DNA of 20,518 bases, taken from assembly GCA_045641165.1 (NCBI GenBank), contig JAZUGL010000011.1, positions 1 to 20,518 of the forward strand. Reading direction: 5' to 3'. Origin of the DNA: Hennigella sp045641165. Its GTDB lineage: Bacteria > Bacillota_I > Bacilli_A > Mycoplasmatales > Mycoplasmoidaceae. The notes beneath the pieces were generated by a model. It was not told the DNA's origin. It worked only from the letters and a program-made list of their open reading frames with translations, and made no database searches. Shown piece by piece: positions 1 through 9,180 of this stretch; position 1 is the first letter of the stretch, and each line of letters opens with the position of its first letter. The position numbers and the translations under genes were made by a program.

Positions 1-58
1 GAACTCACGACACCCCGGGTATGAGCCGAGTTCTCTAAACCAACTGAGATACCCTGCC
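1..58 (-). tRNA. tRNA-Met (CAU), 3' end outside the window
   Basis: On the minus strand the 5' acceptor strand GGCAGGG starts at 58, followed by a D arm (TCTC...GAGA), an anticodon stem CTCGG/CCGGG around the loop CTCATAC (anticodon CAT), and the start of the T arm. The 3' half of the T arm and the acceptor end lie beyond position 1. The anticodon stem looks like elongator rather than initiator tRNA-Met, which would carry GGG/CCC pairs. A lysidine-type tRNA-Ile(CAU) cannot be formally excluded from the anticodon alone. It is 5 nt from the preceding tRNA-Pro, so it belongs to the same transcript. Confidence 0.9.
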
Positions 59-63
59 ATCAA

Positions 64-140
64 TGGTCGGGAAGACAGGATTCGAACCTGCGACCCCTTG
101 GTCCCAAACCAAGTGCTCTACCAAGCTAAGCTACTTCCCG
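64..140 (-). tRNA. tRNA-Pro (UGG)
   Basis: A complete cloverleaf on the minus strand: acceptor CGGGAAG pairs with CTTCCCG, the anticodon stem CTTGG/CCAAG encloses TTTGGGA (anticodon TGG), the T loop is the canonical TTCGAAT, and the 3' CCA is encoded (tgg at 64-66 on the plus strand). In mollicutes one unmodified-U34 tRNA-Pro(UGG) commonly reads the whole CCN box. Confidence 0.97.
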
Positions 141-196
141 ACGACTTTGCTATTAATTATATAAAATAACGTTGTGAAACAAAGTTTTGGTTTAAA

Positions 197-274
197 TGGC
201 GCGCCTTGAAGGAGTTGAACCCTCAACCTCTTGGTCCGTAGCCAAACGCTCTAATCCAATTGAGCTAAAGGCGC
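197..274 (-). tRNA. tRNA-Arg (ACG)
   Basis: A complete cloverleaf on the minus strand: acceptor GCGCCTT/AAGGCGC, a 10-nt D loop, an anticodon stem TTTGG/CCAAG around CTACGGA (anticodon ACG), T loop TTCAACT, and encoded CCA. A34 is normally deaminated to inosine, giving reading of CGU, CGC and CGA but not CGG. That matters for the CGG codon in the downstream lipoprotein at 12066-12068. Confidence 0.97.
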
Positions 275-278
275 ATAA

Positions 279-353
279 TGGAGGTGACTGTCAGATTCGA
301 ACTGACGAATACGAAGGTTGCAGCTTCGGACCTTACCACTTGGCTAAGTCACC
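279..353 (-). tRNA. tRNA-Cys (GCA)
   Basis: A complete cloverleaf on the minus strand: acceptor GGTGACT/AGTCACC, short 3-bp D stem, anticodon stem CGAAG/CTTCG around CTGCAAC (anticodon GCA), T stem GTCAG/CTGAC with loop TTCGAAT, and encoded CCA. It is the first gene of the minus-strand tRNA array. Confidence 0.97.
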
Positions 354-376
354 ACAACATATAAATGTGCTTATTT

Positions 377-382
377 ATTATA
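377..382 (-). promoter_or_regulatory. Likely -10 box of the tRNA array
   Basis: A perfect TATAAT on the minus strand, 23 nt upstream of the tRNA-Cys 5' end, which predicts a leader of about 15 nt. No convincing -35 box is seen at 17 nt spacing. It lies just downstream of the exonuclease stop codon, and no terminator is visible between the two, so read-through from the protein operon is also possible. Confidence 0.5.
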
Positions 383-399
383 TATACAATTTACTAATT

Positions 400-1281
400 T
401 TAGTGTTTATGATTATTAAAGTAATCGATCAAACTAGGTAGTTTGTAATTAGAACATAAACGCACAAACTCTATGGGGTTTTGAGACCGCTTAACAAACT
501 CTTGGATATGAGTATTGTTAAAAAGATCACATTTGATTGTAGCTATCTCATAGCAAAGCTCGCCGCTGTTTTTATTTTCAATAAATTTTTGAGCTTGTGC
601 TTCTGGAAGTTGACTTAAATTATCGTAGATGTTTCTAAAACTTCCATATTTTAAAAGTAAGTTAGCTGCAGTTTTGGGGCCTATTCCTTTTATTCCACAA
701 AAGTTATCAGAACCATCACCAACTATCGCTTTGAAGTCTATGACTTGGCTTGGATTTAGATTGTGATACAAATTACCAAAGTTATTTAAATCGTATTTGA
801 TTGTTTCAGATATTCCAGTTTTAAATAAGTTAACATGGGTTTTGTCATTAACTAACTGTAGCATGTCTTTATCTGAAGTAAATACTTCTACTTCAACATC
901 ATTGCTATTCATTAGTTTGCAATAACTTCCAATTAAATCATCTGCTTCAAAACCTTCTTTTGATTGGTGATAGATACCTAAGGTATCTAAAAATGAATGA
1001 ATAATAGGTAATTGAATTCTCAAATCATCTGGCATTGGTTTACGGTTTGCCTTATAAGCTTCTAGCATTTCAGATCTAAAAGTGTGCTTGGCATGATCAA
1101 AGGCAACAAAAGCATAATCATAATTGTTTTCATAAAGCAGTTTAATAACTGCTTTTATAAATAAATTTGCTGCATTTGTTGGTGTTAAATTATTCTTTTT
1201 GTAATAATCTAACATTTTAAAAGTAGCTCAAAAAACTCTATAGACTAAAGAGTTACCATCAATAACTAAAGCCTTTTTCAT
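400..1281 (-). CDS. Stand-alone 5'-3' exonuclease (PolA N-terminal-domain type)
   Basis: A protein of 293 aa homologous to the 5' nuclease domain of DNA polymerase I, with no polymerase domain. Such single-domain enzymes remove RNA primers and 5' flaps during Okazaki fragment maturation. Reading UGA as Trp near residue 18 extends the frame upstream to an ATG at 1281, giving the family start MKKALVIDGNSLVYR. Visible motifs are the metal-binding DGNS at about 8-11, VAFDHAKHTFR, the arch region EAYKANRKPMPDD, EADDLIGSY, FTSDKDMLQLV, and VGDGSDNFCGIKGIGPKTA of the helix-3-turn DNA-binding motif. The start ATG shares its A with the TAA stop of dnaE (TAATG), so translation is probably coupled. DnaE next to this exonuclease is a replication/repair pairing known in mycoplasmas. 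Confidence 0.95.
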
Positions 1282-4193
1282 TATTTGTCTACCTCTTTAA
1301 TAATTTTATTAATTTTTATTGAAGATGATGATTTATTAATTTCAATTAATAAGAACTTCTGTTTATCCAACATTTTAGATTGAATTGGATCATGTAAAAT
1401 GTTTGAAAAACATGTAGCATTAGTTATAAGTCTTGTTTCATCCTCACATGAAATTCATGCCATATCTATGCCAGTTTTAGTTTTAATTTTTCTAATTGAA
1501 TTAATATAAACTAATACTTTGTATTTGTTTGTTTTACTTTCTTGTTCCATTACATAGTTTAGAGTAAAACAATCTTTATAGTCTTCAGGGTTTTTATTCT
1601 TAATAACTTCAACTGGATGCTTATCAAAAGTTATTCCTAAAATAGCAAACTGAGATTTTTTATCAGTTTCTGTTTGCTGTGGAGTTTGTTCAACTTTAAT
1701 GTAAGTTGTTTTCCCAATCTTGCCGTATTTAGCTGTTACATTCTTAAATGATGAGTAAGCATCATGTAATGATGTTAATAAAGAAATACGATTTGGAACT
1801 GCACTATCAAATAGTTCATCAAAGCATCCGGCTTTAATTAATGTTTCAACTGCTGATTCACCAACACCAGCATTGCTTAAAGCTTGAAAAGCTTCATTAA
1901 TAGATTTAAATTTCTTATCGCCTCTTGCTTTAATAATCTTATTTAGTGTTTCAAAACCAATTCCTTTTAAACAACCAAAACCAAAAATGATTTTCTTATT
2001 ATGCAAACTAAATCCTGCTTGTGAGTAGTTAATGCTTGGTGGCAAAATGGTAATACCATTTTGTTTTGCTTCATGTAGATATTGAGCAACTTTAGCTGTT
2101 GCTCCGTTGTTATAAGTTAACAAACATGAATAAAATTCCCTTGGATAATAAGTTTTTAGATATGCTAGTTGATAAGAAACTAATGCATAAGCAATAGAGT
2201 GACTATGGTTGAAACCATAACTTGCAAATCTTAACAAATATTGAAAGATTTTATTGGCGTCATCTTTAGAATAACCATTTTCGCTTGCATCAGACACAAA
2301 TTCTTTTTCAATATCTAAAAGTTTATCTAATTTCTTTTTAGAAATTGCTCTTCTGACTATATCAGCTTGCGCTAGCGTTCAGTTGGCTACCTCACATAGC
2401 ACCTGTATTACTTGTTCTTGATATACGATTATCCCGCATGTAGGAGCAAGAATTGGTTTTAATTTTTCATTAACATATTGAATCTTATCTGGGTTTTTCC
2501 TATTGTCAAGATAAAGTGGTATGTTGGCTTGTGGGCCCGGTCTAAATAATGCTGAAGCAATAGAAATATCTTCGATATTCTTTGGTTTAATTTGTCTAAC
2601 GACTCTAGTCATTCCTGGAGATTCAAGTTGGAAAATACCAATTGTGTTTCCTTGAGTTAATTGATTAAATACTTTTTGATCATCAAGCGGTATTTTATCT
2701 ATATCAAACTTCTTAGAGGCATGTTTGTTGATTTCATCAACACAATCAGCAATAATGGATAAGTTGACTAACCCAAGGATATCCATTTTGATCAAACCAA
2801 CTGATTCAATATATTCCATAGAATATTGTGTTGTATTTGTTCCTTCGGCTGATAGCGTTGTAGGTAAAACCTGATCTAATGGTTTATCACAGATAACTAT
2901 TCCGGCAGCATGTGTTCCTATTTGTCTAGGAATACCCATAATGAACTTTGCAAGTTCAAATAGTTTAGGATATTTAGATTCAAAGTCTTGTAAAACTTTT
3001 TTCTCTTTAACTGTGGCTTCAATGTCAGTGTCATACCAATCTGATATGTTTTTACATATCATGTTAATGGTTGGCAGTTCAATATTTAAAATACGACCAA
3101 TATCTCTAATGGCAGTTTTAATTTTAATTTTTTGGAATGTAATAATATGAGCTACTTTATCTTGACCATATCTAGAAAACAAGTAATCAAAGATTTCTTG
3201 TCTTCTGTTATCCATAAAGTCAATATCAATATCTGGTTTTGTCTTTCTTTCAGAATTTAAAAATCTTTCGAAGATTAAACCATATTTTAATGGGTCAATA
3301 TCTGTTATGTTTAAAACATAACTAACAAGTGAACCAGCGGCAGATCCTCTTCCTGGACCAACAGCAATATTGTTTTGTTTAGCAAAAGCTACATAGTCTT
3401 GCACAACTAAGAAATAATCGTCAAAACCCATTTTATGAATGATGTCTAATTCATAATTGACTCTGTCAATATATTTCTTTTCTACCTTTTCGCCAAAACG
3501 TCTAATAAAACCTTGTCTGCATCTTTCTTTTAATAGTTCGTGAGAGCTATGTTGTTTAGAAAATTTAACAAAATGGTTTTGTTTATCAAGATCAATAGAT
3601 AAATCTATTGTTTTAATTAATTTGTTTGTTGTTTCAATTTGTTCTTTACTAAATACTTTATTAGCTTCATCTTGAGTTAGCAAATATTTATTTGCTGTCT
3701 CTTGGTTTTCTTGCACATCATCATACATTACTTCTTGGTTAAAAGCAAGTAGTGCTTTATATTTTTTATAATCTTGTTTGTTCACAAACAATGCTTCATG
3801 TAAGGCTAATTGTTCTGGAGCAAAATGATTTTTAAAACCTTTTAGCTCGTGTTTGCTTATGACGATAAGATCGTCGCACGCGTATATTAAAGGATCTAGA
3901 TCCTTATTATGACACACGCATGAGCTCATGCCGCATAATTTTATATAGCCGTTATAGTTTTTGGCAATGAAGATATATTCTTCATTATTAATAAAGAAAG
4001 ATAAACCAATGATTGGTTTTAGACCGGCAGCTTTGGCTTTAGAATAAAATTCTAATGCACCATACATTACATTAATATCAATCAAAGAAACATATTCTTG
4101 CTTATTTTTGGTAGCAAAGTTAACAATATCATCAATCGAAATTGATGATATTGCCATAGAGTAATATGATCTTGTCTTGAGATTAATGTACAT
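1281..4193 (-). CDS. dnaE: DNA polymerase III subunit alpha, DnaE type
   Basis: A protein of 970 aa, the second replicative polymerase of low-GC bacteria beside PolC; in Bacillus DnaE extends RNA primers before hand-off to PolC. UGA codons near 1453 and 2366 must be Trp to keep one frame. Residues 1-65 resemble the PHP domain, but the usual HxH metal ligands are replaced (LKTRSYYS). The polymerase core is clear: VGPGRGSAAGSLVSY at about 278-292, catalytic PDIDIDF at 320-326 (Asp321, Asp323), and IGTHAAGIVI, FQLESPGM and RPGPQANIPLYLDNR in the palm and fingers, then a tandem helix-hairpin-helix region and a C-terminal OB-like part. No 3'-5' exonuclease insertion is seen. The start follows the 65-aa gene by 12 nt with only a weak ribosome-binding site, and the stop TAA overlaps the exonuclease start. 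Confidence 0.97.
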
Positions 4194-4205
4194 AAAATCT
4201 CAATT

Positions 4206-4403
4206 TTAAGACTTTGTTCTTAAAACTCTCTTAATGATTTCAATAACATGAGGATCGGTTTCTTCAAAATTTAGTTTGTGAAGTAATTCATCCTTAGTCA
4301 TTTGTCTAAATTCTTGTTCTAATTCAACATCGTCATTTTGTTGAATAACAATGTTTTCAGTTGGATCAACTTTAGTTCTTTCAAATTCTTTTTTGTTTTC
4401 CAT
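4206..4403 (-). CDS. Small charged protein of unknown function (65 aa)
   Basis: I do not recognise this protein. It is 65 aa, rich in Glu, Asp and Lys, with no membrane segment, no signal peptide and no Cys. The C-terminal half (MTKDELLHKLNFEETDPH and what follows) looks helical, and the N-terminal half looks disordered and acidic. Support for a real gene is an excellent Shine-Dalgarno sequence (AAAAAGGAG) 6-7 nt before the ATG, a fit between nrnA (15 nt upstream) and dnaE (12 nt downstream) in the same orientation, and ordinary codon use. Its position suggests co-expression with nucleic-acid enzymes, but that says nothing about its mechanism. Confidence 0.8.
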   Translation of the reverse strand: MENKKEFERTKVDPTENIVIQQNDDVELEQEFRQMTKDELLHKLNFEETDPHVIEIIKRVLRTKS

Positions 4404-4418
4404 AGGATCTCCTTTTTA

Positions 4419-5378
4419 TTATCTTTGATTTTTTAAATATTTTCTAATATCTTTAATAACGTAGTTAATAAGACTTTGTTTGTCTAAGGTCATGCCCGAT
4501 GCTAGTGGGTGGCCTCCACCGCAATATTTAGTAGCTATTTGGTTAATTGGCAGCTTTGCTGATCTAAGCGATCCTTTCCACTTTTTAGCATCTTCATCAT
4601 AATAGAAGCTCGCCCATATTTTTATATTCTTTATACCTGCAAGCGTATTAACGTAAGACATTTTTTTAACGCCGTAGCGAGCAAATGATCCTTTGGGTAT
4701 CCTAACTCACGCCAGACCTAGCTTTTGTTCAAAATTCGCTAAATTAAATAGGTAATTCTTGAATCTAAGAACTTTGAAATCGGTCAAATATACAACGTCA
4801 TGAACAAGTTGACGATCTAACCCATGTTTGATTAATTGCTCTACTATAGAATATACATGCGTGCTTGTAGATGGGTATAAGAATCTGTTAGTATCTGTCA
4901 ATAATCCTGCATATAGGTAATTACATGTTTGTTCTTTTACTTTATTTTCATCTCATTCAAGTACTAGTTCTGCAATCATTTCAGCTGTAGCTGAATAGCT
5001 AGGGTCTTTTCATTCAATATCACCTATAGGTTCAATAACTGGATGGTGGTCAATACAAACTAGTTCAGGGCAGAAGTTTTGTCTTTGTGATCATATTCTT
5101 ACAGAATTAGCTGTATCAAGAACCACACCCAATGCTTTAACTAAGAATTGATTAGGAACATGATTTTTATTTAAAGTAAATAATTCGTTCTCAAAATCAT
5201 TGTCCAATGTATCTAAACCAATAATCCTAATATCCTTTTTAGGATATTTAGCTTCTAAAAACGCTTGAAAACCAAAAACAGAACCTAAAGCATCAAAATC
5301 AGGAAGTTCATGGAAGAATAGAGCAATATTATCATATTGTTCTATTTTAGCAATAATGGCTTTCTTTAGTTGGTCCAT
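4419..5378 (-). CDS. DHH/DHHA1 phosphoesterase, NrnA/MgpA-like
   Basis: A protein of 319 aa of the NrnA family, which degrades nanoRNA and/or dephosphorylates pAp and cyclic dinucleotides using Mn2+. UGA codons (for example Trp96) are read through. Motifs in order are FHELPDFDALGS at 22-33 (metal ligands His23, Asp27, Asp29), CIDHHP with the DHH triad at 110-112, LLTDTNRF, and the DHHA1 nucleotide-binding loop CGGGHPLASG with GGGH at 287-290. The start ATG at 5378 immediately follows the thiI TAA with no gap, which suggests coupled translation, and the upstream AAGGAAAGG within thiI serves as ribosome-binding site. Mycoplasmas often carry two paralogues of this family, so the exact substrate cannot be fixed from sequence. 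Confidence 0.93.
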
Positions 5379-6575
5379 TTATATCCTTTCCTTAGTTATA
5401 TGTTTTTTAAGTGTTTGTTTATAGATTGTATCTATTAACAATAATTCTTCTTCTAGCGCTATAGCTGCATTAAGCTTTGGTTTAGTTGTAGGATTTGCTG
5501 GAACAAACATGCTACAAGCATCTGGATAAGGAAGAATGGAAATATTATAGGTGTTGATTCTTTTTGCCATTTCAATAATTTCAGATTTATCAAATGTTGA
5601 AAGTGGTCTTAGAACAACTAAGTTGTCTAAAACGTTAGAAATTGTTGTCATACTTTCAATTGTTTGGCTTGCTACTTGGCCTAAAGATTCTCCAGTTGCT
5701 ATTGCATCGTAACGATATTGCTTTGCAATTTCTTGTGCAATTCTAAAGAAATATCTACGCATGATAGTTATTTGATAAGAGTGGTTTGAAATATGCGCAA
5801 TCTCATGTTGTAAATCAGTAAATTTACAAATATATAAGAATGGTTCTTCTAGTTTTCCGTCTAAAGTTATAGTTTTAATTAAATCTCTAACTTTCTTTTC
5901 TGCTTTCTTAGTTGTGTGTGGTGGGCTAACAAAGGTTAAGAAATCAACCCTAAAGCCTTTTTTCATCAATAGATGAGCAGCAACGGGTGAATCAATTCCA
6001 CCAGAGATTAACATTAAAACTCGGCCATTAATTCCTAAAGGAAAACCACCAACGCCTTTAGTCTTTTTAAAGTAAACAATAAATTGTTTGTCTTTTATTT
6101 CTACATTGATTTTTGTTTGTGGATGTTTAATATCAACTTCTCAATTCTTAAAATTTTTAAGAATAAAACCACCTAGTTTTCTAGAAAAGTCCATAGAGTT
6201 GGTTTTGTAATTCTTATCAACTCTTTTTGTTTCTACTTTAAAAGTAGTATGTTTATTTTCTAAATATGCCTTCAAGAAAGAATGAAGTTTTGTTTCATCT
6301 CTTTCAATTACATAAGCTTCAATAACCAAAGATATTCCTGGAATAGCTCTAACAATATCAAATATTATTTGATATTTACTAGCAGGAATGTGGGAAATAA
6401 CAATACAATCAAATTTTAAATTTAATTTGATTGTTTTAAAATCTTCTAAAGCTTGTTTTACATTTTTATGTAAACATCTAACAAACTCTCTACGGTTTTT
6501 ACCTTTAAGAGTTAGTTCACCAAATTTAATATAAATTTGCTTCTTTATTTTATTAGTTCTACTTCTTTTAGTCAT
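5379..6575 (-). CDS. thiI: tRNA 4-thiouridine synthase ThiI
   Basis: A protein of 398 aa that adenylates U8 of tRNA and exchanges oxygen for sulfur delivered by a cysteine desulfurase. It has an N-terminal ferredoxin-like part with FGELTLKGKNRREF at 18-31, a THUMP RNA-binding domain to about 165, then the PP-loop pyrophosphatase motif SGGIDSP starting at 191, and ATGESLGQVASQT further on. The rhodanese domain of enterobacterial ThiI is absent, as in Bacillus-type enzymes (about 400 aa). A UGA at 6138-6140 is read as Trp to join the halves. The first 31 bp overlap the end of the upstream nuclease gene, and the ATG (6575-6573) overlaps an in-frame UGA of that gene as ATGA. Confidence 0.95.
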
Positions 6576-7399
6576 GTTCTATCCGCTTCAGTCATGATAG
6601 GGCTAATGCCGGTCTTGACATAGTCATCATACCATTTTTGGGCTTTGTCAATAGCGACTTTAAAAGAACTATCAATCTGGATCTTAGCTAGTTTTATTTC
6701 TCTTTGAGAAACATCACATAATTCTGGGTGAGCATAATCTTCTGGTTTTAAGAAAACAAAAGCAAAGATACCATGAGTTACATTTCTTAAATGTAAATAT
6801 AAACCTAGTTGGTAACGATATTCAGCCGAAATAAGTAAATTGCCATTAGCATCAAGTTTTTTTAATCTGCCTTGTCCTGCACCATTTGGTTTTACAATAG
6901 GAAAACCATTTTCAGTAACTAGTTCAAATACACCTTTAACTTTTTTGTTTACAAAAGCATCAATAGAAGCCGTTTTAATTTCTAGCATTGGTTGACCTTT
7001 ATCATAAGCAAAGCTTCCGTCTGGATTAATTGGTTCACCATCAGGTATACCACCAAACACACTGCCTTTAGTTCCTAAAACATCTCAATTAACTTGACTA
7101 GGAATGTAATCTTTAAATTTAATATTTAGTGCTTTGGAAACAAAATCCCTAACCTTTGGTTCAATAACTTGGCCAGCTTTTGCTCTCATAGGATCCATTT
7201 TTTCAGAATAGATGCCAACTATTTGGCATCATGTTTTAAATGGACAAGCATAATCGCCAATACCTAAAATAGATGAAAATCTAGATCCTGTAATCTTCTT
7301 GAATCTTCATTTATTTTTTTCTAAATATTGTTTGTCTAAGACAATTCTTGAATTGTCTTTAATAAAAAAATCTTTGTTCAAACCGTTAGTAAATGGCAT
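6545..7399 (-). CDS. YqaJ-type PD-(D/E)xK nuclease family protein
   Basis: A protein of 284 aa (code 4) that resembles YqaJ/lambda-exonuclease-like nucleases, which chew DNA ends and usually work in phage or accessory recombination. Visible signatures are ITGSRFSSILGIG at 37-49, the P-W-x-x-x-G-type segment PFKTWCQIVG at 53-62, AGQVIEP with Glu80, GGIPDG with Asp120 and LEIKTAS with Glu140 and Lys142. Asp120-Glu140-x-Lys142 fits the catalytic triad, so I infer an active enzyme. Related mycoplasma proteins are annotated only as putative nucleases. The ATG at 7399 sits about 10 nt after a predicted TSS (TATAAT at 7417-7422) with no Shine-Dalgarno. The UGA at 6572-6574 is read as Trp, adding a 9-residue tail ending at TAA 6545-6547, inside thiI. 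Confidence 0.85.
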
Positions 7400-7404
7400 A
7401 ATAG

Positions 7405-7432
7405 TTATTTTTAGTAATTATACTAAAAATAA
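7405..7432 (-). promoter_or_regulatory. Palindrome with embedded -10 box before the nuclease gene
   Basis: A 12-bp inverted repeat (7405-7416 with 7421-7432, 4-nt loop ATTA), nearly all A/T with one G-C pair. On the minus strand its centre reads TATAAT (7422-7417), a suitable -10 for the nuclease-thiI-nrnA-dnaE operon with a start about 10 nt upstream of the ATG. The same hairpin followed by U-rich sequence could act as a weak terminator for the pseudouridine synthase gene ending at 7436. Which role applies is not decidable from sequence. Confidence 0.45.
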
Positions 7433-7435
7433 ATA

Positions 7436-8371
7436 CTAGAGTTTAATTTGCTTAGGACTCAATTCAATAGATTTATTTTTTAAATAATTAAGAATACCTG
7501 CGTCTGATTTAAAAGCAAAAGATAGCTTATAAGCTATCAAAGCTTGGGATTTATAATTCTTGTTTTTAGAAATAAACTTAGAAGTGTATTTTTGTTCACC
7601 AACAAGTGGATGACCAGCAAAAGCAAGATGTGCTCTAATTTGGTGTGTTCTTCCAGTCAATAGTTCTACTTCTAGTAGACTCATATTTGTTTTTGAATCA
7701 TACTTTAGTACCTTGTATTTTGTAGCAATGTATTTAGAAGCATTTGAAGATTTAAGACTAATCTTTACAAGATTATTGCCAGTTTTTGTTCAATATGCTT
7801 CTAATAATTCAGCTTGTTTTGACATCTTTCCATAAACTAAACATTGGTAGAACTTTCTAATTTCCCTATCTTTTATCTTTTGAGATAAAACAACTGATGT
7901 TTCATGGTTTTTGGCAATCATTACCAACCCTTGTGTATTGAAATCAATACGATGAACTAAGCAAGGCTCAAATTGATTTTCCAAGCTTGGAACTCAAAAT
8001 TTATTTTTAAATAAATATTTCTTTACTCTGTTGATTAATGTATCAGCAATTTTATCATCTTCATCATCAACTAATAATTTTGTTGGTTTATTTACAACTA
8101 ATAGGTTTTTGTCTTCATAGACTATGTCTATTTTGTCCCTAGCTAACTTAAAACTTTCTTTTGTTCTTTTGGTTTCAACCTTTAAGTAAATTTGAATTTC
8201 ATCGTTTAGAACTAAACGATAAGAAAATTTTTGTTTCTTATTATTAACTTTAATTTTGCCAGTTCTAATTGCTTTAAAAATAAAGCCCTTAGTTAAATTA
8301 GGAAATAACTTCATAATGAAGTTATCTAATCTAATATTTTGGTCGTTTTGTTTTATCCTAATTATTTCCAT
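7436..8371 (-). CDS. RluA-family rRNA pseudouridine synthase (RluC/RluD type)
   Basis: A protein of 311 aa that isomerises uridines in RNA, most likely 23S rRNA. The N-terminal S4-like RNA-binding domain covers about 13-60 (RLDNFIMKLFPNLTKGFIFK, KIKVNNKKQKFSYRLVLNDE), followed by VVNKPTKLLV, the catalytic loop HRIDFNTQGLVMIAK with Asp143, and the family block GRTHQIRAHLAFAGHPLVGE. UGA is read as Trp at residue 126 and near 7789. The canonical HRLDxxTSGL is here HRIDxxTQGL, a mild deviation. The gene overlaps the 3' end of the SpoU-type gene by 14 bp, so the two are co-transcribed RNA modifiers. The exact rRNA target (RluC versus RluD sites) cannot be told from sequence. Confidence 0.92.
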
Positions 8372-9143
8372 TGTTTAAATAAAAAGCAACGATTGCAGTT
8401 GCTACTGCTGCATTAAGTGATTCAACATTGTTTCCTAAAGGAATTCTAATAGTTTTGGTGCATTGTTTAATAATGTTAGATGGCAAACCATTGCCTTCGT
8501 TCCCAATAATGAAACAGTTGTTTTTATATGATTTATGGGAACATAAATCTATAGCATTCTTGTCGTTTGCGGTAGCTAATAAATTAATCTTGTTTTTCTT
8601 GACTTGGGCTAGAAAATATTCAAAATTATTAAATTTTTCTACAGGTATGTTAAAAACATAACCCATTGAACTTCTTATAACTTCTGGATGAAAAATGTCG
8701 CAACATTTACCAATCAAATATAAACCAGCTATATTAAAAGCCAAACAACTTCTAATTATTGCGCCTAAATTTTTAGGGTTTTGTATTTCATACAAAGCAA
8801 TGTAGTTTTTGTTGGGATTAAAAGTAATTTTTTTAGGTTTGAATCTTAAAACACAAATAATTCCATCGGGCGTTTTTAAGTTAGAAATAGAATCAAAGAC
8901 TTTGTCTTTGCATATATTAATTCGATCATAAAATTTAGATAATAACTTCTTATTGTTTTCAAAGAAATTATCTGTAACAAAAAGTGCTTCTGCATCTTCA
9001 TTTTTGATTACATTTAACAAAGTTAAAAAGATTTTTTTAGTCTCGATAACGACTAAATTTTCTACTTTACGTTCTTTTGAATCAGACATGAGTTTTTTAA
9101 CTCATTTGATGGCTTTGTTGGTAAAAGAATCGATCTTTTTCAT
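8358..9143 (-). CDS. SpoU/TrmH-family RNA 2'-O-ribose methyltransferase
   Basis: A protein of 261 aa of the SPOUT superfamily, which uses S-adenosylmethionine to methylate ribose in rRNA or tRNA. The start is placed at ATG 9143, reading UGA as Trp at residue 14, because this recovers the typical SpoU N-terminal substrate-binding helix (VKKLMSDSKERKVENLVVIE). An internal ATG at 9089 would cut it. The knotted domain shows motif 1 NPKNLGAIIRSC, motif 2 FIIGNEGNGLP and motif 3 IPLGNNVESLNAAVATAI. No Shine-Dalgarno is visible and the upstream space to divergent miaA is only 37 bp, so the leader must be very short. It resembles the RlmB/TsnR-like branch with an L7Ae-like N-terminal domain, but the target is unknown. 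Confidence 0.92.
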
Positions 9144-9146
9144 ATA

Positions 9147-9152
9147 TATAAT
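9147..9152 (+). promoter_or_regulatory. Possible -10 box of miaA
   Basis: TATAAT on the plus strand, 28 nt before the miaA ATG, in a TA-repeat stretch immediately after the divergent SpoU-type start codon. No matching -35 is seen at 17 nt. The run of alternating TA makes the exact box uncertain. Confidence 0.4.
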
Positions 9153-9180
9153 AATATTAAGTCAAAAACTTGCTTTGTAT

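Noticed and set aside
196..441. An 81-aa plus-strand ORF across the tRNA region.
   Set aside because: It is antisense to tRNA-Arg and tRNA-Cys, and the peptide is just the reverse complement of the cloverleaves.
1455..4193. dnaE, valS, thiI and others look broken into several ORFs, as if pseudogenes or frameshifted.
   Set aside because: All breaks are in-frame UGA codons at positions where the family has or tolerates Trp; frame arithmetic is continuous from start to stop in every case.
9160..9165. TTGACT on the minus strand as -35 box of the SpoU-type gene.
   Set aside because: At 17-nt spacing the -10 would fall within the start of the coding sequence, where no TATAAT-like hexamer exists.
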